A DNA stretch of 64,000 nucleotides from Thalassobacter stenotrophicus. Lineage in GTDB: Bacteria; Pseudomonadota; Alphaproteobacteria; Rhodobacterales; Rhodobacteraceae. Both the position numbers and the translations under genes were made by a program. The notes beneath the pieces were generated by a model that did not search any database, was not told the origin of the DNA, and saw only the letters and a program-made list of their open reading frames with translations. Position 1 is the first letter of the stretch. Each line of letters begins with the position of its first letter. This document shows positions 1 to 8,849 of this stretch, one piece after another. Location of the stretch: NCBI RefSeq assembly GCF_001458315.1, contig NZ_CYRX01000008.1, positions 62,001 to 126,000 on the forward strand, in the 5' to 3' direction.

Positions 1-648
1 GTGTTGGCGGCCACTCTTACATGGCTACCGATGGTGCCTGCGGTGGCCCAAGCGCCACTCCCCGAGATTCCGCGTCTCGCGATTGTGGTGCTGGACCGCG
101 ACGCGCTTTATACGAACAGCCTTTTTGGGCAACGCATTCGGCGTGAAATTGAGGCCGCGTCACAGGCGCTATCACTTGAGAACCGACGCATAGAAGCGGC
201 CTTGGTTGCCGAGGAACAAGTTCTGACAGATCAGCGTGGGCAGATGGATCCAGCCGCGTTTCGGGCCATGGCTGATGAGTTCGACACCCGCGTCGAGGAA
301 ATTCGTCAGGCCCAAGACGTTAAGGGCAGGGCGCTTGCGCAACAGGCCGAACAGGCCTCTCAGTTGTTTTTTGAATTCGCAGGTCCGGTTTTGACCGATC
401 TGGCGCAACGCACGGGCGCCTTAGTGGTTTTGGACCGTCGCACCGTTTTGGCGGCGGCTGACCAAGTGGACATCACCCTGCGTGCCATCGCCGAGGTGGA
501 TCGGGTCGTTGGGGCAGGCCCTGGTCTAGAGGCAATGATGGACGCACAGGTCCAAGTGCCGACGCAACGCCCCGCAGCCCCCCAATCCCGCGCCCCGGAG
601 CCTGGGACCGACGACAACACGGTGGAAAGCCCCGTTCGTATCGACTAA
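1..648 (+). CDS. OmpH/Skp-family periplasmic chaperone, probably 5'-partial
   Basis: 215 residues are visible. Skp/OmpH proteins hold unfolded outer-membrane proteins in the periplasm and hand them to the BAM complex. The visible N-terminus is hydrophobic and ends in an AVAQA-type signal-peptidase site, and a long helical, Glu/Gln/Ala-rich middle (about residues 45-120) fits the coiled-coil tentacles of Skp. The reading frame is open at base 1 (GTG), so the positively charged start of the signal peptide may lie outside the window. It precedes fabZ-lpxA-lpxI-lpxB, the usual position of ompH in Rhodobacterales, normally just after bamA. The C-terminal 30 residues are Pro/Gln-rich and look disordered. 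Confidence 0.85.
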   Translation: MLAATLTWLPMVPAVAQAPLPEIPRLAIVVLDRDALYTNSLFGQRIRREIEAASQALSLENRRIEAALVAEEQVLTDQRGQMDPAAFRAMADEFDTRVEEIRQAQDVKGRALAQQAEQASQLFFEFAGPVLTDLAQRTGALVVLDRRTVLAAADQVDITLRAIAEVDRVVGAGPGLEAMMDAQVQVPTQRPAAPQSRAPEPGTDDNTVESPVRID

Positions 649-759
649 ACCGACCCCATAACGCAGCGCCTTTTGCCCGGCTCGCCCGGGTTGCATCGGC
701 GCCGCACAATCGCGCAGACTGCAAATAGCAGGCACACGACCCATCCGTCAGGAGCATTC

Positions 760-1236
760 ATGACCGACACCCCCGCCATCCCGACCGAGGCTGATATCCA
801 TCTTATTCAACGGATTATCCCGCATCGTTACCCGTTTTTGCTGGTCGACAAGGTGCGTGATATCGTTCCCAACACCTCGGCTATCGGGATCAAGAATGTG
901 ACGTTCAACGAGCCGCATTTTCAGGGTCACTTCCCCGCGACGCCCATTATGCCCGGCGTCACCATCATTGAGGCGATGGCGCAAACAGCCGCCGTTATGG
1001 TCGGTGTGTCGATGAATATGGCCGACAAGGACTTGCTGGTTTACTTCATGGGCATCGACAAATGTAAGTTCCGTCGCAAAGTCGTGCCCGGCGATGTGCT
1101 TGAAATGGCCGTGTCCGTGACGCGCGGCAAACCCGGTGGCAAAGTCTGGAAGTTCGAAGGCAAAGCCACAGTCGAAGGCGAGATGGCCGCTGAGTGCGAG
1201 TTTACCGCCATGATGGACCTGCCGAAGGACGCATGA
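760..1236 (+). CDS. fabZ: 3-hydroxyacyl-[ACP] dehydratase FabZ
   Basis: 158 residues, typical FabZ length. It dehydrates 3-hydroxyacyl-ACP in fatty acid synthesis and shares the 3-hydroxyacyl-ACP pool with LpxA. The active-site motifs are present: [10 protein letters not shown] with the catalytic His at about residue 22, and [12 protein letters not shown] with the catalytic Glu at about residue 71. The start at 760 is chosen because CAGGAG lies a few bases upstream and the protein then begins just before the conserved domain; a longer frame from 673 has no family support. The stop overlaps the lpxA start (ATGA), so translation is coupled. Confidence 0.96.
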   Translation: MTDTPAIPTEADIHLIQRIIPHRYPFLLVDKVRDIVPNTSAIGIKNVTFNEPHFQGHFPATPIMPGVTIIEAMAQTAAVMVGVSMNMADKDLLVYFMGIDKCKFRRKVVPGDVLEMAVSVTRGKPGGKVWKFEGKATVEGEMAAECEFTAMMDLPKDA

Positions 1237-2036
1237 GCATGGCGATTGACCCCACGGCCACGATCCATCCTTCCAGCGTGATTGAGCCCGGTGCCAAAAT
1301 CGGCGCGGGCGTTCGCATCGGCCCGTTTTGTGTTGTTGGGCCGGATGTGCGACTCGCGGATCGTGTTGAACTGAAGTCGCACGTGGTGGTTGCGGGCGAC
1401 ACTTCGGTGGGTGAGGACACTGTCATCTTTTCCTTCGCGTCTATCGGTGAAATCCCACAGGATTTGAAGTTTGACGGGGAAAAGACCCAGCTGATCATCG
1501 GCGCGCGCAATCGCATCCGTGAGCACGTGACAATGAACACAGGGACCGAGCAGGGCGGTGGTGTGACCCGCGTCGGCGATGACGGTTTGTTCATGGCGGG
1601 CTGCCATATTGCCCATGATTGTATCATTGGAAACCGCGTGATTGTGGTGAACAACTCTGCCTGCGCTGGTCACTGTGTGCTTGAGGACGATGTAATCGTC
1701 GGTGGGCTGTCGGGTATTCACCAATGGGTGCGCGTGGGGCGCGGCGCGATTATCGGCGCGCTGTCGATGGTCACAAATGACGTGATCCCCCACGGTCTTG
1801 TCCAAGGACCACGCGGTGAATTGGATGGCCTTAATCTTGTGGGCCTCAAACGTCGCGGCGTCGCGCGTGAGGATATCACCGCACTCCGGGCCGCATTTTT
1901 GACGCTGAAACAGGGCGAAGGCACCTTTACGGAGCGGGCTAAGCGCATTGGCGACGAAAACGACAGCGAATATGTGCAACAGATGGTTAGCTTTATCATG
2001 GGCGCCTCTGACCGCAATTTTCTGACGCCAAAATGA
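1233..2036 (+). CDS. lpxA: UDP-N-acetylglucosamine acyltransferase LpxA
   Basis: 267 residues. First step of lipid A synthesis: transfer of a 3-hydroxyacyl chain from ACP to the 3-OH of UDP-GlcNAc, in the cytoplasm. The N-terminal two thirds is a run of isoleucine-patch hexapeptides (for example [15 protein letters not shown]) forming a left-handed beta helix, and the HIAHDC motif at residues 125-130 carries the general-base histidine. The helical C-terminus (about 195-267) is present. Starts inside the fabZ stop and ends in the lpxI start (ATGA at both ends). A second ATG at 1239 is possible. Confidence 0.96.
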   Translation: MSMAIDPTATIHPSSVIEPGAKIGAGVRIGPFCVVGPDVRLADRVELKSHVVVAGDTSVGEDTVIFSFASIGEIPQDLKFDGEKTQLIIGARNRIREHVTMNTGTEQGGGVTRVGDDGLFMAGCHIAHDCIIGNRVIVVNNSACAGHCVLEDDVIVGGLSGIHQWVRVGRGAIIGALSMVTNDVIPHGLVQGPRGELDGLNLVGLKRRGVAREDITALRAAFLTLKQGEGTFTERAKRIGDENDSEYVQQMVSFIMGASDRNFLTPK

Positions 2037-2941
2037 TCGCGTTGATTGCAGGGCAAGGGGCGCTGCCGCAGGTGGTTGCACAGGCGCTTGAGGGTCAGGA
2101 CTGGCGGCTCTGCGCGCTGGACGGATATGCGCCGTCGCTGCCCGGTCCGGTCCAGACGTTTCGGATTGAGACTTTGGGCAGCTTTATCGCAGGCCTCAAA
2201 CGCGATGGCGTGACGAAGGTCTGCTTTGCAGGTGCGATTGCGCGCCCACCGATTGATGCTACGCAAATTGATGCCGAGACCATGCCCCTTGTGCCGCGCA
2301 TGTTGCAGGCTCTTCAGGCCGGTGATGACGGCGCGCTGCGCACAGTTATCAGCTTCTTCGAGGAAGCCGGAATGCAGGTGATCGGCGCACAGGATATCGC
2401 GCCCGAATTGCTGCCGGCTGAGGGTCTGTTGGTCGGAACGCAGTCCGATCAGGACAAGGCTGACGTCGGCCGCGCGCGCGCCGTGCATGCCGCGATCTCG
2501 GCGGTCGATGTGGGACAGGGATGCGTCGTTGCGCGGGGCCAAGTCCTCGCGGTGGAGGCGTTGCCCGGCACCGATTGGATGCTCCGCAGCCTTAGGCCTC
2601 CTGCTCAGCCAGTCACCCCACAAAAAGATCCCGGCGATCCGTTGGAATGGGCTTTTGGTAGCGTTTCGGATTGGCTCTCCGGTCCTGATGCGCCCAAGGC
2701 CGCTCGGCCCCCGGCCGATTTTGCAAGACCCAGTGGGGGGATATTTTTCAAAGGGGCCAAACCCGGCCAGGATACTCGCATCGACATGCCCGTAATCGGT
2801 CCTGAAACGGTTCGCGGCGTGGTAGAGGCCAAGCTGAATGGGATCGTTCTTGAGGCGGGTGGCGCATTCATTCTTAATCTCAACAGCACCCTTCAGGCCG
2901 CTGAAAAGGCAGGCATATTCATCTCGGTAGAGAGCGCGTGA
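2033..2941 (+). CDS. lpxI: UDP-2,3-diacylglucosamine diphosphatase LpxI
   Basis: 302 residues, DUF1009/LpxI family. It hydrolyses UDP-2,3-diacylglucosamine to lipid X and UMP, replacing LpxH in most alphaproteobacteria. The N-terminus [13 protein letters not shown] and the C-terminal block with VEAKLNGIVLEAGG (about residues 262-280) are characteristic. Lies between lpxA and lpxB with four-base overlaps on both sides, so the operon makes stoichiometric Lpx enzymes. The middle (about 185-240) is less typical and Pro-rich. Confidence 0.93.
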   Translation: MIALIAGQGALPQVVAQALEGQDWRLCALDGYAPSLPGPVQTFRIETLGSFIAGLKRDGVTKVCFAGAIARPPIDATQIDAETMPLVPRMLQALQAGDDGALRTVISFFEEAGMQVIGAQDIAPELLPAEGLLVGTQSDQDKADVGRARAVHAAISAVDVGQGCVVARGQVLAVEALPGTDWMLRSLRPPAQPVTPQKDPGDPLEWAFGSVSDWLSGPDAPKAARPPADFARPSGGIFFKGAKPGQDTRIDMPVIGPETVRGVVEAKLNGIVLEAGGAFILNLNSTLQAAEKAGIFISVESA

Positions 2942-4116
2942 GCCTTAAGGTCTGGATCATCGCAGGTGAACCTTCGGGGGACCGGTTGGGGGCTGCGTTG
3001 ATGGCGGGCCTAAAGACACTTGCCACAGATGTGCGCTTTGAGGGCGTCGGTGGTGCCGAGATGTCGGCGCAGGGGCTACAAAGCCGCTTTCCGATGGAAG
3101 AGCTGAGCATCATGGGCCTGACCGAAGTTTTGCCTCGCTTGCCGGGGCTGCTCTCGCGGGTCAAGGAATGCGCCGATGCCGTCGTACAGACCGCGCCAGA
3201 CGTGCTGATCACAATCGACAGCCCTGATTTCTGTCTTCGCGTCGCGAGCAAGGTCAAAAGCCGTTTGCCCGGCCTGAAGACCGTCCACTACGTGGCCCCA
3301 TCGGTTTGGGCTTGGCGGGAGCATCGCGCCGAGAAAATGGCGCGGTCCATTGATCACGTGTTGGCGTTGCTCCCGTTTGAGCCGCCCTACATGGAACGTG
3401 CGGGCATGACCTGTGATTTCGTAGGGCATCCGGTTACTACCGAACCACTCGCAACGCCGACTGAGGTTGCGGCCTTCCGTGATGCCTACGGTGTTGAAAA
3501 TGCGCCACTTATGCTCGTGCTACCCGGCTCACGCAGGTCAGAGGTCACGCGGCTCGCTACACCCTTTGGTGAGGCCTTGCGCCGCGTCTGCGCCAAGCAC
3601 CCCGATTTGCGCGTGGTCGTCCCAACCGTGGCCGGTGTTGCCAGTGCGGTGCAGGACGCGGTCCGGAATTGGCCCGGCAGCCCCATCGTGCTTGATCCAC
3701 GTGACGTGCCCCGTGACATCGCCGCTCGCGACAAACGAGCTGCCTTCGCTGCCGCCGATACTGCGCTGGCAGCCTCGGGCACCGTATCGTTAGAGCTTGC
3801 GGCGACGAAGACAGCCATGGTGATCGCTTACGATATGAATTGGATTTCACGTCAGATCATCGCTCGTAAGCTTAAGATTGATACGGTCACTCTCGTGAAC
3901 CTCGTCACGGAAAGCCGCGTCATCCCTGAGTTTTTGGGTGCAGAGTGTCAGCCCAAGGCGATTGCCGATGCATTGCTGACTTTGATCGACGATCCGCAGG
4001 CCCGCAAAACCCAAGCCGAGATGGCCGAATTGGCTATGAAACGTCTGGGCCGGGGTGGCGAAGCACCCGGTTTGCGCGCCGCGCGATCAGTTCTCAACCA
4101 AATCAGCGCATTTTGA
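2938..4116 (+). CDS. lpxB: Lipid-A-disaccharide synthase LpxB
   Basis: 392 residues, the usual length. Condenses UDP-2,3-diacylglucosamine with lipid X to make the lipid A disaccharide; a peripheral membrane GT19 glycosyltransferase. Characteristic stretches are the N-terminal [26 protein letters not shown] near residue 118-130, the PGSRRSEV donor-site motif and [11 protein letters not shown] near residue 280. The GTG start at 2938 overlaps the lpxI stop (GTGA). Last gene of the lipid A operon; tRNA-Arg follows 40 bases downstream. Confidence 0.95.
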   Translation: MSLKVWIIAGEPSGDRLGAALMAGLKTLATDVRFEGVGGAEMSAQGLQSRFPMEELSIMGLTEVLPRLPGLLSRVKECADAVVQTAPDVLITIDSPDFCLRVASKVKSRLPGLKTVHYVAPSVWAWREHRAEKMARSIDHVLALLPFEPPYMERAGMTCDFVGHPVTTEPLATPTEVAAFRDAYGVENAPLMLVLPGSRRSEVTRLATPFGEALRRVCAKHPDLRVVVPTVAGVASAVQDAVRNWPGSPIVLDPRDVPRDIAARDKRAAFAAADTALAASGTVSLELAATKTAMVIAYDMNWISRQIIARKLKIDTVTLVNLVTESRVIPEFLGAECQPKAIADALLTLIDDPQARKTQAEMAELAMKRLGRGGEAPGLRAARSVLNQISAF

Positions 4117-4156
4117 CATTGCGGGACGGAAAGTCCCAAGGTATCAGCCTTCCTAG

Positions 4157-4233
4157 GCACCCATAGCTCAGCTGGATAGAGCGCTGCCCTCCGAAGGCAG
4201 AGGTCTCAGGTTCGAATCCTGATGGGTGCGCCA
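4157..4233 (+). tRNA. tRNA-Arg (CCG)
   Basis: 77 nt cloverleaf with encoded CCA. Acceptor GCACCCA (4157-4163) pairs with TGGGTGC (4223-4229), discriminator G at 4230 and CCA at 4231-4233. The anticodon loop is CTCCGAA between CTGCC and GGCAG, giving anticodon CCG. The T arm has the invariant GGTTCGAATCC. No repeat of its 3' end was seen at the far side of the nearby elements, so it does not look like the prophage attachment site. Confidence 0.97.
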
Positions 4234-4530
4234 CTCTCTCAAATGTCAAAACAAACAAAAACGCCACATTTGCGGCGTCGGCTTGGACTATCTGCTCAAT
4301 TTGAAAAGGGGTCATGGGGGTAGTGGCGGTGGGGATGGGTCTGGCGGCGAATCCTCTCCATCACTTAAGTTATTGTAATCATTTATCCGGCCATGAGTTC
4401 GAAAGTTATTCGCCCCAAACTGCTCTGGCCGCGAACCAATCCAAAAATACCGTAACAACAGCAGAAATATACCTTGGGCACAATCTGTACTGCTGGTCTT
4501 GTTGCAGTGCTGCGCGAATTGTAGTAATGA
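4234..4530 (+). other. Intergenic stretch without a recognised gene
   Basis: About 300 bases between tRNA-Arg and the toxin-antitoxin promoter. Base composition is lower in G+C than the flanks. A short inverted repeat (ACGCC...GGCGT, about 4260-4278) follows the tRNA and could be a weak terminator. Short frames here lack any family resemblance or ribosome binding site. Confidence 0.5.
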
Positions 4531-4542
4531 ACCTACATAGGT
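4531..4542. promoter_or_regulatory. Palindromic candidate operator of the Phd/VapC pair
   Basis: ACCTACATAGGT: perfect 5-bp arms (ACCTA/TAGGT) around a 2-bp centre, ending 13 bases before the antitoxin ATG. Position and symmetry fit autorepression by the antitoxin or the toxin-antitoxin complex, as is usual for Phd/YefM-type modules. Inferred from sequence only. Confidence 0.5.
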
Positions 4543-4555
4543 TGTGGAGGATGTG

Positions 4556-4810
4556 ATGGGTGTACTTACAGTTTCGAGCCGAGAGCTCAATCAGGATGTC
4601 GGTCGCGCCAAGCGCGCGGCCGAAGAAGGGCCCGTGGTTATAACCGATCGCGGTCGACCAGCGCACGTACTGCTCAGCTGGGCCGAGTACCGCCGCCTCA
4701 GTGGAGGCCCTCGCAACCTAGCTGCAGTTCTGGCAGCTCCATCTCTATCGGATATTCCTTTCGAGCCCGAGAAATTGGGGCTGAAGGCCCGCGAGGTTGA
4801 GTTCTACTGA
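4556..4810 (+). CDS. Antitoxin of the Phd/YefM family
   Basis: 84 residues. The N-terminal Phd/YefM fold is clear: VSSRELNQDVGRAKRAAEEG, then VVITDRGRPAHVLLSWAEY, the ribbon-helix DNA-binding part that represses its own promoter. The C-terminal 30 residues would wrap the toxin. Start at 4556 is preferred to GTG 4544 because GGAGG (about 4546-4550) is correctly spaced and the protein then begins at the family N-terminus. Its stop overlaps the toxin start by one base, the usual antitoxin-first coupling. Confidence 0.88.
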   Translation: MGVLTVSSRELNQDVGRAKRAAEEGPVVITDRGRPAHVLLSWAEYRRLSGGPRNLAAVLAAPSLSDIPFEPEKLGLKAREVEFY

Positions 4811-5250
4811 TGTATCTTCTCGACACGAATGTGATCTCCGAGCTCAGAAAGGTCGGAGACGGCAAAGCTGACGCTGCCGTTGTGGCTTGGGTAAGCAAGA
4901 TTGATGCAGGCGAAATGTTCATCTCAGCTTTGACCTTGATGGAGTTGGAAATCGGTATTTTGCGGGTTGAGCGGCGGGATGCGGAACAGGGGGTGCGACT
5001 GCGCGCCTGGTTTGAGACCCAAGTGTGTCCCGAATTTGAAGAGCGGACACTCAGCGTCGATGCTGCCATCGCTAGACGCTGTGCCCGGCTTCATGTTCCC
5101 AACCCAAAATCTGAGCGAGACGCGTTGATTGCCGCAACGGCTTTGGAGCATGGTCTGACAGTAGTCACCCGCAACCTGATGGACTTCGCAGCGACACGGG
5201 GGTCTTTAATCGACCCATGGCAAAGCGGCGCCGCACAACCCCCGAGCTAA
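4810..5250 (+). CDS. PIN-domain ribonuclease toxin, VapC family
   Basis: 146 residues. VapC toxins are Mg-dependent endoribonucleases, often cutting tRNA or rRNA. The PIN-domain acid residues are in place: MYLLDTNVISE (Asp5), the Glu of LTLMELEIGI, and Asp in SERDALIAATALEHG with VVTRNLMDF at the end. Start overlaps the antitoxin stop. The pair sits between a tRNA gene and the polysaccharide genes, a typical insertion spot for mobile TA modules. Confidence 0.9.
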   Translation: MYLLDTNVISELRKVGDGKADAAVVAWVSKIDAGEMFISALTLMELEIGILRVERRDAEQGVRLRAWFETQVCPEFEERTLSVDAAIARRCARLHVPNPKSERDALIAATALEHGLTVVTRNLMDFAATRGSLIDPWQSGAAQPPS

Positions 5251-5370
5251 CTTTGACACTGGTTAATTTACCTCACCGAATTTGCCTTGCCGCGACTGCA
5301 TCTTCGCGTTTCACCCTACGCCAGTTTCATGTAGAGACGTGTCACGTTTTCTGTTGTTGAGACCCTGCCT

Positions 5371-6129
5371 TTGAAAATCTCCGTCATTACCGCTGTTTAC
5401 AATTCAGAAGCGACCGTCGGCGAGGCCATCGCCAGCGTCGCCGCGCAAACATATCCTGACGTCGAGCATTTGGTGGTCGAGGGAAAATCAAAGGATGGCT
5501 CGCTGGCTGCCATTGAGCGTGCTGGCCATGACCGGATGCGGTTGATCAGCGAACCAGACGAGGGAATCTACGACGCCCTGAACAAGGGCGTTCGCAACGC
5601 AACTGGCGATGTGGTCGGCTTCATCCACAGCGATGACTTTCTCGCCCATGACGGGGTGCTGGCACGGATTGCGGCGGCGTTTGCAGATCCTGCGGTTGAG
5701 GCCGTGTTCAGCGATCTTGTCTATGTCTCGCAAGCTGACACGTCTCGGGTTATTCGGCACTGGTCGACCGGTGCGTTTCATCCGCGGCGCTTGAAGTATG
5801 GCTGGATGCCAGCGCATCCCACGCTTTACCTGCGGCGCGAGGTCTACGAGCGCTTCGGAACCTATGACAAGAACATGCGCATCGCGGCCGATTACGATTT
5901 CATCCTGCGGTATTTCTCGCAGGCGACGGGTAAGTCGGTCTATATCCCGGAGGTGCTCTACAAGATGCGGGTTGGCGGTGTTAGCAACCGCAACTGGGCT
6001 AAGATCCGCCAGAAGATGGAAGAGGACATGCTGGCCATTCGTCGCAACCGCTTGGGCGGTCTTCACACGCTGGCGTTCAAGAACCTCTCGAAGGTCGGCC
6101 AGTTTCTGGTGCGCCCGCAGCGCAGCTGA
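5371..6129 (+). CDS. Family 2 glycosyltransferase
   Basis: 252 residues. GT-A fold inverting glycosyltransferase: MKISVITAVYNSEATV at the N-terminus binds nucleotide-sugar, and FIHSDDF (about residues 88-94) supplies the DxD-like metal site. WcaA-like architecture continues to RIAADYDFILRYF. No membrane segment, so cytoplasmic. Probably builds exopolysaccharide or LPS repeat units, judging from the downstream galU/galE and NusG-like genes. The start is TTG at 5371: an in-frame stop at 5332 leaves no ATG, and the protein begins exactly at the family N-terminus. Confidence 0.88.
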   Translation: MKISVITAVYNSEATVGEAIASVAAQTYPDVEHLVVEGKSKDGSLAAIERAGHDRMRLISEPDEGIYDALNKGVRNATGDVVGFIHSDDFLAHDGVLARIAAAFADPAVEAVFSDLVYVSQADTSRVIRHWSTGAFHPRRLKYGWMPAHPTLYLRREVYERFGTYDKNMRIAADYDFILRYFSQATGKSVYIPEVLYKMRVGGVSNRNWAKIRQKMEEDMLAIRRNRLGGLHTLAFKNLSKVGQFLVRPQRS

Positions 6130-6140
6130 TCTGCGAAGCG

Positions 6141-6923
6141 ATGGACACGGCCTTCTTCATCCTTTCCAAGCTCATTGGGCTGGCCCTGCAGGTGGAAACT
6201 TGGCTGGTCATTGGAATGGTCGTGACACTGGCCGCAGGACGTTTTGCACGCCCGCGTTTGGCACGCTGGAGTGGCGGTGCGACGCTGTATGCGCTGCTGG
6301 GGATCGGCGTCTTCCCCATTGGCGAGGCCTTGCTCCGACCGCTGGAGATGGAATTTCCACCGCGAGCGGCTCCCTCACAAATCGATGGCATCGTCGTTCT
6401 CGGTGGCGTCGAAGATCAACGGGCAACTGCAGCCTGGGGCGAGCCACAACTCAATGAAGCTGCTGAACGACTGACAGCGGCTGCCGCGATTGCAATTGCG
6501 CACGCGGAGGCGCGTCTGGTGTTTTCTGGCGGCAGCGGCCGTCTGCGGAACACCGTCTTGGGGCAGCCCAACATCCCAAGCGTCACGGTGGATTTCTTCG
6601 TGTCTTTGGGCATCGACCCGGACCGGATCAGATGGGAAGACCAATCACGCAACACAGCCGAGAACGCGCGGTTTTCTTATGAGGTTGCGGCGCCAGTACC
6701 TGACGAGACCTGGCTTCTTGTGACAAGCGCATTTCACATGGGCCGAGCGCTTGCCAGCTTTGACGCCGCTGGGTGGAGCCAGATCATCTCCCACCCAGTC
6801 GACTATCGAACGGGAAGTTTCATCGATGGCATCGGCTGGAACCTTGCCGGCAATCTCGAAATTCTGAACATTGCCATCAAGGAATGGGTGGGACGACTGG
6901 CCTATCGCGTGACGGGCCGCTGA
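6141..6923 (+). CDS. YdcF/ElyC/SanA-family membrane-anchored protein (DUF218)
   Basis: 260 residues. Two N-terminal membrane segments (about 7-30 and 43-62) are followed by the DUF218 domain: IDGIVVLGGV, then LVFSGGSG, SRNTAENARFS and LVTSAFHMGRALASF. ElyC-type members affect cell-envelope polysaccharide or lipid-carrier metabolism; the biochemical reaction is not settled. Starts 12 bases after the glycosyltransferase and converges with galU, so it is the last gene of the plus-strand surface-polysaccharide unit. Confidence 0.85.
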   Translation: MDTAFFILSKLIGLALQVETWLVIGMVVTLAAGRFARPRLARWSGGATLYALLGIGVFPIGEALLRPLEMEFPPRAAPSQIDGIVVLGGVEDQRATAAWGEPQLNEAAERLTAAAAIAIAHAEARLVFSGGSGRLRNTVLGQPNIPSVTVDFFVSLGIDPDRIRWEDQSRNTAENARFSYEVAAPVPDETWLLVTSAFHMGRALASFDAAGWSQIISHPVDYRTGSFIDGIGWNLAGNLEILNIAIKEWVGRLAYRVTGR

Positions 6924-6926
6924 CGA

Positions 6927-7751
6927 TCAAACCAACCCGTCGCGCTGCGCCACATGCATAATGGCCTCGAGGAACCCTTTCACAGATCCGCAATCGAACC
7001 GTTGCCCGTTCAGCGTCACGGCTTCCACCTGTCCAGCAGCAGCTTGGGAATTGATCGCGTCGGCCAGTTGGATTTCACCACCGGCGCCGGGCGCTTGGCC
7101 ACGCAGGATATCGAAGATGTCAGGCGTCAGGACATAGCGGCCGATTGAGGCCAGATTTGACGGCGCCTGCTCGAAGGCGGGCTTTTCGACAAGGCCAGCA
7201 ACGCTGCCTGCGGCGGTTCCTGGCTGCACCACACCGTATTTCGAGATGTCGGGCCCATTGACCTCCATGACCGACAGCTGCGTTCGCCCAGAGGCTTCAT
7301 AGCCTTTGACCAGATCGGCGGTCACGCCCGCCCCCTCATAGGTCAGGAAGTCGTCGGCCAAGAGAACCGCGAAGGGATCATTGCCCACAGCGCGTTCGGC
7401 GCAAAGAACGGCATGGCCCAGGCCCAGCTGCTCTGGTTGGCGCACAAAGATGCATTCGACGCCATGCGGCAGGATGTTGCGCACCATGTCGGCTTGATCC
7501 GTCTTACCCTTGGCCCGTAGTGCGGACTCCATTTCCTGATTGCTATCGAAATGGTCCTCGATCGCCCGCTTGTTGCGTCCAGTCACAAAGATCAGCGTAT
7601 CTATCCCAGCCGCGATGGCTTCTTCGGCTGCATACTGGATGAGGGGCTTGTCTACGATCGGCAGCAGCTCTTTCGGCATGGCCTTGGTGGCCGGCAAGAA
7701 ACGGGTGCCGAAACCGGCAACAGGAAATACAGCTTTGCGAACGGTTTTCAT
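6927..7751 (-). CDS. galU: UTP-glucose-1-phosphate uridylyltransferase
   Basis: 274 residues. Makes UDP-glucose from UTP and glucose-1-phosphate. The nucleotidyltransferase signature FPVAGFGTRFLPATK lies at residues 9-23, followed by KELLPIVDKPLIQYA; the VLLADDF metal-site motif and LVEKP are further on. Downstream of galE on the same strand (74-base gap), so together they supply UDP-glucose and UDP-galactose for the polysaccharide genes here. Confidence 0.95.
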   Translation of the reverse strand: MKTVRKAVFPVAGFGTRFLPATKAMPKELLPIVDKPLIQYAAEEAIAAGIDTLIFVTGRNKRAIEDHFDSNQEMESALRAKGKTDQADMVRNILPHGVECIFVRQPEQLGLGHAVLCAERAVGNDPFAVLLADDFLTYEGAGVTADLVKGYEASGRTQLSVMEVNGPDISKYGVVQPGTAAGSVAGLVEKPAFEQAPSNLASIGRYVLTPDIFDILRGQAPGAGGEIQLADAINSQAAAGQVEAVTLNGQRFDCGSVKGFLEAIMHVAQRDGLV

Positions 7752-7825
7752 ATTGGGGGAGACTTTCTGAACGTCGTCTTGTGTTAAAAATACGGGATTG
7801 GTGAGTTATGGGGTAAACTTGGGCG

Positions 7826-8809
7826 TCACGCGGAATACCCACCGGTTTGATACCAGCGCCACGCATCTGCGATCATGTGCTGCAGCGTCGAGCGCTCTGG
7901 CGACCAGCCCAATTTCTCAGCCGCACGTCGACTCCCGGAAACCAGCGCTGCAGCATCACCCGCTCGACGCGGGCCAAAGCTATGTGGGACGTGATGGCCC
8001 GTGGCTGCCTTACATTCGGCAATCACCTCTTTGACTGAGAAGCCAGTGCCTGTTCCCAAGTTAAACACCCGGCGGCCTTTGCCTTCGAGCAGCCATTCAA
8101 GGCCCTTGATGTGGGCATCGACCAAATCCATCACATGAACGTAGTCGCGGACGCAGGTGCCGTCCGGCGTTGGATAATCCGTGCCATAGATGGTCAGGGC
8201 GTCCCGTTTGCCAGCGGCGGCATCGATCATCACTGGGATCAGGTGGGTTTCTGGTTGGTGCCATTCACCGACTTCGGCTTCAACGTCGGCGCCCGCAACG
8301 TTGAAATACCGGAACACCACCGCCTCAAGGCCGTGGCTCACACCAAAGTCCCGCAGGATCTCTTCGACCGCGCGTTTGGAAGCGCCATAGGCGTTGAGCG
8401 GCATCTGGGCGCTCTGTTCATCGAGAACTACGCCGTCTTGGTCGCCATAGGTTGCACAGGTCGAGGAAAACACCATGTGCTTGCAACCCGCTTCCATCAT
8501 AGCCTCGACCAGGTTTAGAGAGCCCAGCACGTTGTTGCGCCAGTAGAGGCCTGGTTCGCGTGTCGCCTCACCCACCTGGCTCAGGGCCGCAAAATGCATC
8601 ACCGCCACGGGTTCATATTTGGCAAACGCCGTATCCAGCGCGGCACGATCAAGCAGATCACCCTGTACGAAGGGTCCGAACTTCACTGCACTAGCCCAGC
8701 CGGTGACGAGGCTGTCGAAGGTCACCGGGATATAGCCCTGCTTCGCCAGCAGTTTGCAGGCATGAGAGCCGATGTAGCCAGCACCGCCCGTGACCAAGAC
8801 ATGTTTCAT
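7826..8809 (-). CDS. galE: UDP-glucose 4-epimerase
   Basis: 327 residues, the usual GalE length. Interconverts UDP-glucose and UDP-galactose using bound NAD. The Rossmann motif TGGAGYIGSH is at residues 7-16, and NAYGASK contains the Tyr and Lys of the YxxxK catalytic pair, with Ser/Thr in FSSTCATYG. The start at 8809 is chosen because it begins MKHVLVTGG and has AAGGG upstream; a frame from 8884 adds 25 unsupported residues. In line with galU downstream and the NusG-like gene upstream. Confidence 0.95.
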   Translation of the reverse strand: MKHVLVTGGAGYIGSHACKLLAKQGYIPVTFDSLVTGWASAVKFGPFVQGDLLDRAALDTAFAKYEPVAVMHFAALSQVGEATREPGLYWRNNVLGSLNLVEAMMEAGCKHMVFSSTCATYGDQDGVVLDEQSAQMPLNAYGASKRAVEEILRDFGVSHGLEAVVFRYFNVAGADVEAEVGEWHQPETHLIPVMIDAAAGKRDALTIYGTDYPTPDGTCVRDYVHVMDLVDAHIKGLEWLLEGKGRRVFNLGTGTGFSVKEVIAECKAATGHHVPHSFGPRRAGDAAALVSGSRRAAEKLGWSPERSTLQHMIADAWRWYQTGGYSA

Positions 8810-8849
8810 GTTATTACCCTTCAAATGCGCGTTTCTGAAATACCCGGCT

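Noticed and set aside
1041-2081. 346-codon minus-strand open frame
   Set aside because: Antisense of fabZ and lpxA, both with intact catalytic motifs.
4157-4233. tRNA-Arg as border of the Phd/VapC unit
   Set aside because: No direct repeat of its 3' end was seen downstream of the toxin gene.
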